Shown here: positions 1 through 8,300 of the stretch, piece after piece
Layout of the letters: each line of letters starts with the position of its first letter
Position numbering within the stretch: the first letter of the stretch is position 1
Source of the DNA: Cyclobacteriaceae bacterium
GTDB taxonomy: Bacteria; Bacteroidota; Bacteroidia; Cytophagales; Cyclobacteriaceae
Direction of reading: 5' to 3'
Assembly: GCA_021648745.1 (NCBI GenBank)
Contig: JAKISE010000096.1
Coordinates: 1 to 11,731 of the forward strand
DNA: 11,731 bases
Position numbers and translations under genes: made by a program
The notes under the pieces: generated by a model
Database searches by the model: none
Told to the model about the DNA's origin: nothing
The model's input: only the letters and a program-made list of their open reading frames with translations

Positions 1-91
1 ATTTGAATTAACTCGTTAGTCCTACATAAATTTGAGTCGTTTATGAAATTTTCACTTAAAGCTGACAGTATTCCTTAGGTCGAACTCAGGT
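1..91 (-). mobile_element. Partial copy of a short inverted-repeat (MITE-like) element, cut by the window edge
   Basis: Read on the minus strand, this stretch matches the first 91 bases of the elements at 8874-9135 and 10988-11247. It differs from the first of these at about four positions by eye. It begins (at base 91, minus strand) with the shared terminal repeat ACCTGAGTTCGACCTAAGGA. The rest lies outside the window, so this could be a third short copy or one end of a full-length parent insertion sequence. The flank just outside the end is TATTA (92-96), which would be the target duplication if the same 5-bp rule holds. Confidence 0.8.
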
Positions 92-110
92 TATTAGTAA
101 TAGAATTTCT

Positions 111-350
111 ATTGCATATTTCGGGTTAAAGAGCCACAACAAGACATTGCTGCTATATCATTTGGTGTTACCATTGAAGTGTAGACGAAAATTGATTAGT
201 GAAAAAGTTGGAGAAACAGTAAAACAGATTTGTCTTGATATTTCAGAAAGATATGAGGTTGAGTTTATAGAAATCGGATAGGAGACAACTCATGTTCATT
301 TTTTAGTTCAAAGTGTACCTAGTTATTCGGTTTCAAAAATGGTAACGATG
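111..350 (+). pseudogene. Remnant of an IS200/IS605-type Y1 transposase (TnpA)
   Basis: One reading frame (codons in register with 114) gives residues typical of TnpA of the HUH single-strand transposases: KSHNKTLLLYHLV at 129-167, then CRRKLISEKV, KQICLDISERYE, and THVHFLVQSVPSYS. The HUH metal-binding pair is preserved as His-Val-His (291-299). The gene is dead: no start codon is seen, an in-frame TAG sits at 279-281 just before the HUH motif, and similarity stops near 350, so the C-terminal half with the catalytic tyrosine is missing. The frame after 350 reads unrelated residues up to a TGA. The family assignment rests on remembered consensus, not on a search. It lies 20 bp from the short element at 1-91, so this edge has collected more than one mobile sequence. 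Confidence 0.75.
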
Positions 351-375
351 TATGAACCAAGAAAGATTATCCAGT

Positions 376-843
376 TTAACGGGGCAATGACGAACTGATG
401 GTTTTAAGAAGCAGTCTTCGATGATAATTAATTTGCCCTAAATGGTAATTCAGATGCCCACTGAGGTGGATTAGGAAGAATGAAGTGGTCATAGGCTTGC
501 CAAATACTTCTACCGGGAAGTCGGCTGCCAATTGTTCAGGTGTTAGCGCTAAAAGAGTTTTAGAGACTATTAGTTGCGTAGTTTCAATTTTACTTAATAA
601 GGTAGCAGTGGCCACATTTTTGTCACTAAATTCAGCTTCTCGTTTACGTACATAACCCGATTTGCCTAATACTTGCCCGACAAAATGTTGGAGGTTGCCA
701 ACTAAATGAAGGCAAAGGTTGCCTCCGGTATTATTAATTCCATCTGGTAATATCCATAAATCAGCTTCTTGTTTGTACGCTTTTATTTCTTTGGCCAACC
801 GATCAAGGTCTCTGTCAAATAATTGCGCTAATTCGTTTACCAT
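376..843 (-). CDS. DinB-like / DUF1572-family four-helix protein
   Basis: A 155-residue predicted cytosolic protein with no signal peptide. It looks like the DUF1572 branch of the DinB/YfiT superfamily: an N-terminal stretch LFDRDLDRLAKEI, the segment NTGGNLCLHLVGNLQHF (His46, His53), and a C-terminal HLSGHLNYHLGQINYHRR with histidines 126, 130, 134 and 141. Superfamily members use three histidines to bind a metal and act as thiol transferases or metal-dependent hydrolases; the substrate of this one is not known. Its ATG overlaps the stop of the upstream mutase gene (ATGGTAA), so translational coupling is likely. The last residues (about KTISSSLPR) run into the junction with the mobile debris on the left, so the natural C-terminus may have been altered slightly. 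The core fold appears complete. Confidence 0.8.
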   Translation of the reverse strand: MVNELAQLFDRDLDRLAKEIKAYKQEADLWILPDGINNTGGNLCLHLVGNLQHFVGQVLGKSGYVRKREAEFSDKNVATATLLSKIETTQLIVSKTLLALTPEQLAADFPVEVFGKPMTTSFFLIHLSGHLNYHLGQINYHRRLLLKTISSSLPR

Positions 844-2567
844 TGGTTTAAATTTAAATCGTTGATAATCTCTTCTACATTTTCCTTAAGCCTTTTGTTG
901 GTGCTTTCTACCTCGCCTTTACCCGAAATTTTTTGAGTTAAACTAAAATAAAATTTAATTTTTGGCTCAGTACCCGAAGGCCTTGCTGAAATTTTACTCC
1001 CGTTTTTGGTAAAAAATTGAAGCACATTAGAAATAGGAAAATTCATTTTTACTTCGCTACCTGTTTCCAGGTTTTTCTCAATACCTGATTGGTAATCTTT
1101 AATGATAACCACCTTGTCTCCTCCTAAACTTATTGGAGAATTGGCTCTCAATTGCTTCATTTTAGCCGAAATTTCATCTGCTCCTTCAATTCCTTTACGA
1201 GTGATAGGTGTCATGCTATCGTACCAAACCCCATAGGTTTCGTAAATGTCGTGGAGCACATTCCATAGGGTTTTACCTTTAGATTTGGCATCTGCTGCCA
1301 TTTCTGCAATGAGCGCACAGGAAGCCACTGCATCTTTATCACGCGTGACTGCCGAAGGCATATAACCGTAACTTTCTTCTCCACCTCCTATGAATTGATG
1401 AGGACCCTCTAACTCTCTAATGGTGGTAGCAATGTATTTAAACCCAGTTAAGGTATTATAACAAGGCATGTTATAATCTGCACAAATGGTGTCGAATAAA
1501 TCAGTACTTACTATGGTCTTAACCATGTACTGAGTGCTTGTATTTAAAGTGCCAAGCTCCTTACGCTTATTAAGGGTGTAATTTGCAAGCAAGCTAATGA
1601 GTTGATTGCCATTCATTAGCTCAAACTTTCCATTGTCTGCCATCGCTGCTATTCCCACACGATCAGCATCCGGGTCGGTGGCCATAAGCAAATCTGCATT
1701 GGTTTCATTGGCTAGTTTTAGAGCTAGGGTTAAAGCCTCAGCTTCTTCAGGGTTTGGATAGATTACAGTTGGGAAATCTCCATTTGGCTCAGCTTGTTCT
1801 TTAACAATATTAACATTGGTAAAGCCCAACATTTCAAGTGCAGGAGGCACCATGGTTATACCCGTTCCGTGAATGGAAGAAAATACTATGTTTATGCTCT
1901 TCTCTTTTTCAATTGCTTGGGGGTCTAATGCCAATGATTTTATAGAATTTAGATATTGCGAATCAATTTCAGATCCGATTTTTTCAATTAAAGAATGATT
2001 TGCTTCAAATTTTATATCGGTGAGCGAAGTAATGTTTTGCACCTCCTTAATAATATTATTATCGTGAGGGGGAGTAACTTGTGCGCCATCATCCCAATAA
2101 GCCTTATAGCCGTTATACTCCTTGGGGTTATGCGAGGCTGTTAGCACCACACCTGATTTACAACCTAAAGTACGGATGGCAAAAGATAGTTCAGGCGTTG
2201 GCCTTAGCTCTTCAAACACATATACTTTAATGCCATTGGCAGAAAAGACGGCAGAAGTTATCTCAGCGAAATAAGTAGAGTTATTTCGACAATCGTATGC
2301 AATGGCTACTTTTATTTCTTCGTTCGGAAATGTTTTATTGAGGTAGTTAGATAAGCCTTGAGTGGCCATTCCAAGGGTATATTTATTCATACGGTTTGAA
2401 CCCACACCCATAATGCCTCTAAGACCACCTGTACCAAATTCTAGTTCCTTGTAAAAAGCTTCGGTTAGCTCAGTTTCTGGTCCATCAAGTAAGGTTTGAA
2501 TGCCCTCTTTAATGTCTTGATCTATATCTTGGCCGAGCCAATTTTGTGCTTTTTCTCTTGCGTTCAT
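837..2567 (-). CDS. Phosphoglucomutase/phosphomannomutase-type phosphosugar mutase (PGM2/PgcA group)
   Basis: A 576-residue alpha-D-phosphohexomutase that should interconvert hexose 1- and 6-phosphates (glucose and/or mannose), feeding glycogen, nucleotide-sugar and cell-envelope synthesis in the cytosol. All four family signatures are present in order: FGTGGLRG (44-51); the phosphoserine loop TASHNP (143-148, Ser145 catalytic); the Mg2+ loop DPDADR (297-302); the sugar-binding loop GGGEESYG (393-400); and the phosphate-binding loop RPSGTEPKIKFY (528-539). Length fits the PGM2/PgcA group (about 560-600) rather than the 450-residue ManB/GlmM group. The exact sugar preference cannot be read from sequence. 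It is third in the run trpS, yfiT-like, mutase, dinB-like and overlaps the start of the last gene by 7 bases. No missing catalytic residue is seen. Confidence 0.95.
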   Translation of the reverse strand: MNAREKAQNWLGQDIDQDIKEGIQTLLDGPETELTEAFYKELEFGTGGLRGIMGVGSNRMNKYTLGMATQGLSNYLNKTFPNEEIKVAIAYDCRNNSTYFAEITSAVFSANGIKVYVFEELRPTPELSFAIRTLGCKSGVVLTASHNPKEYNGYKAYWDDGAQVTPPHDNNIIKEVQNITSLTDIKFEANHSLIEKIGSEIDSQYLNSIKSLALDPQAIEKEKSINIVFSSIHGTGITMVPPALEMLGFTNVNIVKEQAEPNGDFPTVIYPNPEEAEALTLALKLANETNADLLMATDPDADRVGIAAMADNGKFELMNGNQLISLLANYTLNKRKELGTLNTSTQYMVKTIVSTDLFDTICADYNMPCYNTLTGFKYIATTIRELEGPHQFIGGGEESYGYMPSAVTRDKDAVASCALIAEMAADAKSKGKTLWNVLHDIYETYGVWYDSMTPITRKGIEGADEISAKMKQLRANSPISLGGDKVVIIKDYQSGIEKNLETGSEVKMNFPISNVLQFFTKNGSKISARPSGTEPKIKFYFSLTQKISGKGEVESTNKRLKENVEEIINDLNLNQW

Positions 2568-2579
2568 AATTCTAAACTT

Positions 2580-2638
2580 GGAAGCCAGAAGCTAGAAGTC
2601 TGAAGTTTTCACTTCGAACTTCAAACTCTAAACTTTAC
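2580..2638. repeat. Degenerate heptamer repeats forming an imperfect hairpin
   Basis: Almost the whole spacer between the YfiT-like gene and the mutase consists of 7-base units. On the plus strand these are GGAAGCC, AGAAGCT, AGAAGTC, TGAAGTT (2580-2607), then ACTTCGA, ACTTCAA, ACTCTAA, ACTTTAC (2611-2638). The two halves are complementary: GAAGTCTGAAGT (2595-2606) pairs with ACTTCGAACTTC (2611-2622) over a 4-base loop TTTC, 10 of 12 positions matching. There is no T-run after it in either direction, so it is not a standard terminator, although it could slow or stop transcription between the two genes. Confidence 0.7.
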
Positions 2639-2639
2639 A

Positions 2640-3152
2640 CTATTTTTTTGCTAATTCTATATGTGCTAAATGATGCCTGCAATGCCAATCGTATTGGCAA
2701 AGAGCTTCAGTTAAATCGTATTCTTTATTAAATTCAGGATGAATATAAGTACGGGTAAAGTCAGTCTTACTCATTCCATTTAATAATTCAATCCATCTAG
2801 AGTGAACTCCTTCCACAATTAGTATCGAAGATTCAATAGAAACTTTATAATCGGGTAGTTTTGCCCACTCAGCTTCAAAATAAGGTTTAATAATGGGTTT
2901 GTCTTCTGTAATGGCTAATTTAAAGCGCATAAATGCGTTCATATGACTGTCCGCCACGTGGTGTACTAATTGCTTAATCGTCCAGCTATTTGCTCGATAG
3001 GTGAATAGTAATTGGTCTTGGGTCAGTCCTTTAACAGCCACTTTTAATTTTGAGGGGAATGAAGCAATGGTATTTACCCACGATTGTAATACTTCTGAGT
3101 CTGGAGACTTGATGCTTTTGTATTTGCCAATAGGAAATTGCAATTCATTCAT
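2640..3152 (-). CDS. YfiT-like DinB-superfamily putative metal-dependent hydrolase / thiol transferase
   Basis: A 170-residue cytosolic protein of the YfiT/BstA-like branch of the DinB superfamily. The start at 3152 gives MNELQFPIGKYK, matching the usual family N-terminus; an upstream in-frame ATG at 3209 would add 19 residues unlike the family and overlap trpS, so it was not used. Visible family features are SWTIKQLVHHVADSHMN (His64, His65, His69) and the C-terminal YDWHCRHHLAHI (His160, His164). His65 with His160 and His164 fit the three-histidine metal site of Bacillus YfiT. Related proteins conjugate bacillithiol or similar thiols or act as amidases; the true substrate here is unknown. 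It starts 7 bp after the trpS stop, so it is almost certainly cotranscribed with trpS. Confidence 0.88.
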   Translation of the reverse strand: MNELQFPIGKYKSIKSPDSEVLQSWVNTIASFPSKLKVAVKGLTQDQLLFTYRANSWTIKQLVHHVADSHMNAFMRFKLAITEDKPIIKPYFEAEWAKLPDYKVSIESSILIVEGVHSRWIELLNGMSKTDFTRTYIHPEFNKEYDLTEALCQYDWHCRHHLAHIELAKK

Positions 3153-3159
3153 TTGCTTA

Positions 3160-4134
3160 TTATTTAAACCCAACCACTTTTCGTACGCGGTTAAGTACCC
3201 CAATACCAATCTCTCTGGCTTTTGATTCTCCTTCTTGTAATCTATTTTCCAGCTCCGTTGGGTTACTTATAAATTCATTAAACAGGGATCTTTCAGTTTT
3301 ATATTCTTCCATAATCAACTCAAAAAGGGCCTGTTTTGCATGCCCGAAGCCGTAATTGCCCCCTTCATAATTTGCTCTCATCTCTTTAATTTGTGAACCG
3401 GAACCAAGCAATTTATAAAGCGCAAAAACATTGCAAGTATCAGGGTCCTTTCGGTCTTCTAATGGAGTGCTGTCAGTGATAATGCCAAGCACAACTTTTC
3501 TTAATTTTTTTTCCGATAAAAAAATGTCAATAGTATTGCCATAACTCTTGCTCATTTTTTGCCCATCTGTTCCGGGTACAGTCATCACTGCTTTATCAAT
3601 AATTACTTCAGGAATTACAAAAACCTCTTCATTATAATGGTGATTGAAGCTTTTGGCAATATCTCTAGTCATTTCTAAATGTTGTTGCTGGTCTTTGCCA
3701 ACAGGAACAAAGTCAGCGTCATACATAAGAATATCGCTAGCCATTAGCACGGGGTATGTAAACAGCCCTGCATTCACATCCGATAATTTAGCAGCTTTAT
3801 CTTTATACGAATGCGCATTTTGCAACATTGGAATTGGAGTGAAGCAGTTTAAGTACCACATAAGTTCCGTTACCTCAGGTATGCGTGATTGGCGGTAGAA
3901 CAAATTTTTGTCTGTATCAAAGCCAAAGGCAAGCCAAGCAGCAGCTACTGCCTGTGTATGTGTCTTTATAAGTTCAGCATCTTTAACCGTTGTTAAGGCA
4001 TGTAAATCAGCAATAAAGAATAGCGAATCATTCGCTTCATTCTTTGATAGCTCAATGGCAGGCTTTATCGCTCCCAATAGGTTGCCTAAATGCGGTTTTC
4101 CTGAAGATTGAATGCCCGTTAAAATTCTAGCCAT
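3160..4134 (-). CDS. trpS: Tryptophanyl-tRNA synthetase
   Basis: A 324-residue class Ic aminoacyl-tRNA synthetase that charges tRNA-Trp with tryptophan using ATP; normal bacterial length. The HIGH-type signature is SGKPHLGN (residues 11-18), the KMSKS loop is at 193-197 within GTDGQKMSKSYGN, and the TrpRS-typical segments ASDILMYDAD (132-141) and VGKDQQQHLEMTRDIA (145-160) are intact. The start is the ATG giving MARILTGIQSSGKPHLGN, the usual N-terminus. It is the first gene of the minus-strand run that continues with the YfiT-like protein, the mutase and the second DinB-like protein. A weak -7-like box, CATATTTG on the minus strand (4178-4185, one mismatch to TAnnTTTG), lies 43 bp upstream of the start. 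No Trp attenuator or T-box is visible, which is expected outside Firmicutes. Confidence 0.97.
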   Translation of the reverse strand: MARILTGIQSSGKPHLGNLLGAIKPAIELSKNEANDSLFFIADLHALTTVKDAELIKTHTQAVAAAWLAFGFDTDKNLFYRQSRIPEVTELMWYLNCFTPIPMLQNAHSYKDKAAKLSDVNAGLFTYPVLMASDILMYDADFVPVGKDQQQHLEMTRDIAKSFNHHYNEEVFVIPEVIIDKAVMTVPGTDGQKMSKSYGNTIDIFLSEKKLRKVVLGIITDSTPLEDRKDPDTCNVFALYKLLGSGSQIKEMRANYEGGNYGFGHAKQALFELIMEEYKTERSLFNEFISNPTELENRLQEGESKAREIGIGVLNRVRKVVGFK

Positions 4135-4227
4135 AATTAAATTTTATTCTAATTTTAATACTCTTTAAAATAGTGTACAAATATGATAAATCTCGAACAG
4201 AACGGCTAGCAGAACATTCATATAATG

Positions 4228-4235
4228 TATCTTTG
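4228..4235 (+). promoter_or_regulatory. Bacteroidota-type -7 promoter box for the DUF1573 gene
   Basis: TATCTTTG matches TAnnTTTG exactly. Its end is 24 bp before the ATG at 4260 but only 12 bp before the in-frame ATG at 4248. The icmF box shows the same 24-bp spacing to its ATG, so this supports 4260 as the start. No clear -33 TTTG is seen. Confidence 0.55.
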
Positions 4236-4259
4236 GGTTGCATTTAAATGATTGTTAAG

Positions 4260-5342
4260 ATGAAAACTCTATTTTTTATTCTACTTTTTGCAAGCACTGC
4301 AACATTTGCTCAAGAATTGAAGGACATTACGTTTAATGAGCCCACACATGATTTTGGGAGTATTAAAGAAATTGGTGGTTCTGTTGAGTTTGATTTTGTG
4401 TTTAAAAATACAGGCACTGAACCGATTAAAATATTAGATGTTGAGGCATCTTGTGGGTGTACCACACCAGCTTGGACTAAGGTGGAAGTTGCGCCTGGAG
4501 GTAATGGGTTTATTAAGGCCAGTTTTGACCCAATTAATCGCCCTGGCCCGTTTCATAAAACACTAACTGTATCTACTTCATCTGCACAAAATAATGCTAT
4601 TATACTCCACATAAGTGGGCAGGTAGAGCCTAAGCCAAGAACGGTGGAAGACGATTTGCCGACTCTTTTAGGAGGGATTAGATTAAAATACCGAATCTTT
4701 AACATGGGTAAAGTATTTAATAATGATTTTGTGACTAAAGAATTTGACGTGTATAATGCCTCAGGCGCCCCTGTTATTTTTGCGAAAGAGTTTGAAGGAC
4801 CAGATTATATTGAAATAGAATTTTTGCCAGAAACGTTGGCACCGAAAGAAAAAGGGAAGATTATAATTTCTTACGATGGAAAAGGGAAAAATGATTTAGG
4901 TTTTATGTCGGAGAATATAGTCTTTAGTACCAATGAAGAAGGTGAAATTGCCCAAAAGAGTATGTCGGTGTATGCTGATGTTCAGGAGTATTTTCCACCA
5001 ATGACAGAGGAAGAAAAGCTAAATGCGCCAAAACTTTCTGTTGAAAATGCTGTTCACAATTTTGGGGATATTGCTTCTGGAGCAGTTGTTTCTACCACCT
5101 TTGTTTTAACCAACTCAGGTAAAACCGATTTAAACATTCGTAAGACCAAAGCAAGTTGTGGGTGTACTGTTCCTCATCTGGTACAAAAGGATTTAAAGCC
5201 TGGAGAGTCTGTTGATTTGAAAGTAACATTTAACTCAGCGGGTAGAAAAGGTACTCAAATCAAAACCGTTACTATCTACTCAAACGACCCTATGAAACCT
5301 ATCCAAAAAGTAACAGTGAAGTCGAGGGTGGCAAAACAATGA
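4260..5342 (+). CDS. Secreted DUF1573 protein with two SCGC-type domains
   Basis: A 360-residue exported protein. The N-terminus MKTLFFILLFASTATFA/QE is a classic signal peptide, probably cut after Ala17. The mature protein has three beta-rich, Ig/ASH-like segments. The first (about 24-122) and last (about 261-360) are DUF1573 domains, each with HDFG or HNFG near the start and a SCGCT motif (64-68 and 299-303). The middle one (about 136-245) has the same style but lacks the cysteine pair. The cysteines could form disulfides or bind a cofactor; no function is established for the family, which is very common in Bacteroidota envelopes. An in-frame ATG at 4248 adds only MIVK; 4260 is preferred from signal-peptide shape and promoter spacing. 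Divergent from trpS; its stop is 13 bp from the convergent end of icmF. A weak 5-bp stem, AGACT/AGTCT (5342-5357), spans both stops. Confidence 0.9.
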   Translation: MKTLFFILLFASTATFAQELKDITFNEPTHDFGSIKEIGGSVEFDFVFKNTGTEPIKILDVEASCGCTTPAWTKVEVAPGGNGFIKASFDPINRPGPFHKTLTVSTSSAQNNAIILHISGQVEPKPRTVEDDLPTLLGGIRLKYRIFNMGKVFNNDFVTKEFDVYNASGAPVIFAKEFEGPDYIEIEFLPETLAPKEKGKIIISYDGKGKNDLGFMSENIVFSTNEEGEIAQKSMSVYADVQEYFPPMTEEEKLNAPKLSVENAVHNFGDIASGAVVSTTFVLTNSGKTDLNIRKTKASCGCTVPHLVQKDLKPGESVDLKVTFNSAGRKGTQIKTVTIYSNDPMKPIQKVTVKSRVAKQ

Positions 5343-5355
5343 GACTAATTTAAGT

Positions 5356-8300
5356 CTACATATTCCTTCTGTACTGTCCACCAACCTCAAACAATACATC
5401 TTTGATTTGCCCAAGAGAGCAGACTTTGGTAGCTTCCATTAGCTCCTCGAAGATATTATTATTAGCCAAAGCGGTGTTGGTAATTTTTGTGAGCTGGTCT
5501 TGAGCTTCTTCATTATTACCCTCAATCAGATGGTTTAACATATCAATTTGGTATTGCTTTTCTTCTTCAGTGGCTCTGATAACTTCACCAGGCAATACAG
5601 TAGGGGAGCCTTTTGAACTTAAGAAAGTGTTGACTCCAATAATTGGGAACTCACCTGTGTGTTTTAAAGTTTCATAATAAAGACTTTCCTCTTGGATTTT
5701 GCTACGCTGGTACATCGTTTCCATTGCGCCTAAAACTCCACCTCGCTCTGTGATTCGATCAAATTCTAGAAGAACTGCTTCCTCTACTAAATCTGTGAGC
5801 TCTTCAATAATAAACGACCCTTGAATAGGATTTTCGTTTTTAGATAAGCCAAGTTCTTTATTAATAATTAGTTGAATAGCCATTGCTCGCCTTACCGATT
5901 CTTCGGTAGGAGTGGTGATGGCCTCATCATAGGCATTGGTGTGTAACGAGTTGCAATTATCGTTTATGGCGTATAATGCTTGGAGCGTGGTTCTGATATC
6001 ATTAAAATCTATTTCTTGTGCGTGTAACGAACGGCCAGAGGTTTGAATATGATATTTGAGCATTTGTGCCCTTTTATTAGCTCCATATTTATGCTTCATC
6101 GCCTTAGCCCATATTCTGCGAGCAACACGACCGATAACTGAATATTCTGGATCAAGGCCATTAGAGAAGAAGAATGATAGGTTAGGGCCAAACTCATTAA
6201 TATCCATACCTCGGCTTATGTAATACTCTACATAAGTAAATCCATTGGCTAATGTAAAGGCTAATTGGGAAATAGGGTTTGCACCCGCTTCGGCTATATG
6301 ATACCCACTAATGGAAACCGAATAGAAATTTCGAACGCCATTATTAATAAAGTACTCTTGTACATCGCCCATTAATTTCAGGGCAAATTCAGTAGAAAAA
6401 ATACACGTGTTTTGTGCTTGGTCTTCTTTTAATATATCTGCCTGAACGGTTCCTCTAACTTTCGTTAGGGTTTCTTTCTTTATTTTATCATATACCTCTT
6501 TCGGCAATACTTGGTCACCTGTAGTGCCCAATAGCATTAATCCTAGTCCGTTATTACCTTCGGGTAAATCTCCTTGGTAGCTAGGGCGAGTAACACCTTT
6601 TTCTTTATAAATGGCTTCAATTTTCTTAGCTACTTCTTTTTCAAGCCCATTTTCTTTAATGTAAAGCTCACACTGTTGATCAATAGCGGTATTCATAAAA
6701 AAGCCAAGAAGCATGGGAGCAGGGCCATTAATCGTCATGCTTACCGAGGTAAGCGGATTTGATAAGTCGAAACCCGAATAAAGCTTTTTAGCATCATCTA
6801 AACAACAGATAGAAACTCCAGCGTTACCAATTTTTCCATAAATATCAGGGCGTACGTCTGGGTCATTTCCATAAAGTGTAACCGAATCGAATGCGGTAGA
6901 TAGCCTTTTAGCTGGCATAGCCATACTTACATAATGAAATCGCCTGTTGGTTCTTTCAGGACCACCTTCGCCTGCAAACATACGGGTAGGGTCTTCGCCT
7001 TCTCTTTTAAATGGAAATAGACCAGCAGTGTAAGGAAATTCACCGGGCACATTCTCTTGTAAATTCCATTTTAGTAAATCGCCCCAAGCTTCGTATTTTG
7101 GTAAGGCTATTTTGGGTATTTCGTTTTGAGATAGGGAAGTGGTATGTGTTTTAATTACCAATTCTTTGTCTCGCACTTTAAAGGTATACTCAGGGTCTTT
7201 ATATTTTTTAACCTTTGCAGGCCACTCCTCTATAATTTGCTTGTTTTTAGGGTCTAAATCAAGCTCAATTTTTTGATATGTTTTAGCAAGAGCCTCTGCC
7301 GTAACTGAATCTTTTTCTGCTTTTACTATCTCTGAAGTAGTATGGATGCTGTATAGTTTTTGGGCAACTTCTTTTTGAGTATTTACCCATTTATCATAGC
7401 CTCTGTTATTCTCAGAAATTTCTGATAAGTAACGAGTTCTATTCGGAGGAATAACGAATTGCTTTTTAGATACATTTTTCTCTTCTGGCATACCAGAGTG
7501 CAACGAACCTTCCATTTTTTCCTCTATCGTGTCCATTATTTTACGATACAGGGAATTCATGCCGGGGTCGTTAAACTGACTGGCAATGGTGCCATATACA
7601 GGCATTGTTTCTGTTTTTTCTTCGAAGAGGTTATGATTGCGCTGGTACTGCTTTTTTACATCTCGCAGAGCATCCAAGGCACCACGTTTATCAAATTTAT
7701 TAATAGCGATTATATCCGCAAAATCAAGCATATCTATTTTTTCGAGCTGGGTAGCTGCACCATATTCAGGGGTCATTACATATAGGCTCACATCTGAATG
7801 GTCGGTTATCTCCGTATCCGATTGACCAATGCCCGAAGTTTCTAAAATGATAAGGTCGTAATTAGCAGCCTTTAGTACTTGAATGGCTTCGTTTACGTGC
7901 TTTGAAAGTGCTAAGTTAGATTGACGAGTAGCCAAGGAGCGCATATAAACCCGATCGTTATTAATCGAATTCATTCGAATCCTGTCACCCAATAAGGCAC
8001 CACCTGTTTTTCGTTTGGATGGATCCACAGAAATAATGGCAATGGTTTTATCGTCAAAGTCGTTTAAGAACCTTCGCACTAATTCATCTACTAAAGATGA
8101 TTTTCCAGCTCCACCTGTACCCGTAATTCCTAGTACCGGAGTGGTGGCTTTATTGGCAAGGATGTGTACTTTGTCTAATAATTTACCCGACTCTTTTGGA
8201 AAATTTTCTGCTCCAGAAATAAGTTTCGCTATGGACTGAGCATCCTTGGCGGCAAGTCCTTTTACTTCTCCATTCAAATTAGCACCTGTTGGAAAATCAC

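Noticed and set aside
100..112. ATAGAA-T-TTCTAT palindrome as the terminal hairpin of the IS200-type element
   Set aside because: It is short and AT-rich, and without the other end or an intact relative it cannot be told from chance.
2595..2622. Heptamer hairpin as an intrinsic terminator
   Set aside because: No T-run follows on either strand and the stem is imperfect; reported as a repeat instead.
3153..3209. Longer N-terminus for the YfiT-like protein (start at 3209)
   Set aside because: It would overlap trpS by about 50 bases and the extra 19 residues do not resemble the family, whose N-terminus matches the start at 3152.
7459..7825. Plus-strand frames inside icmF
   Set aside because: They are antisense shadows of the GTPase-domain coding sequence, which has clear motifs on the minus strand; the same applies to frames opposite trpS and the sigma-factor gene.
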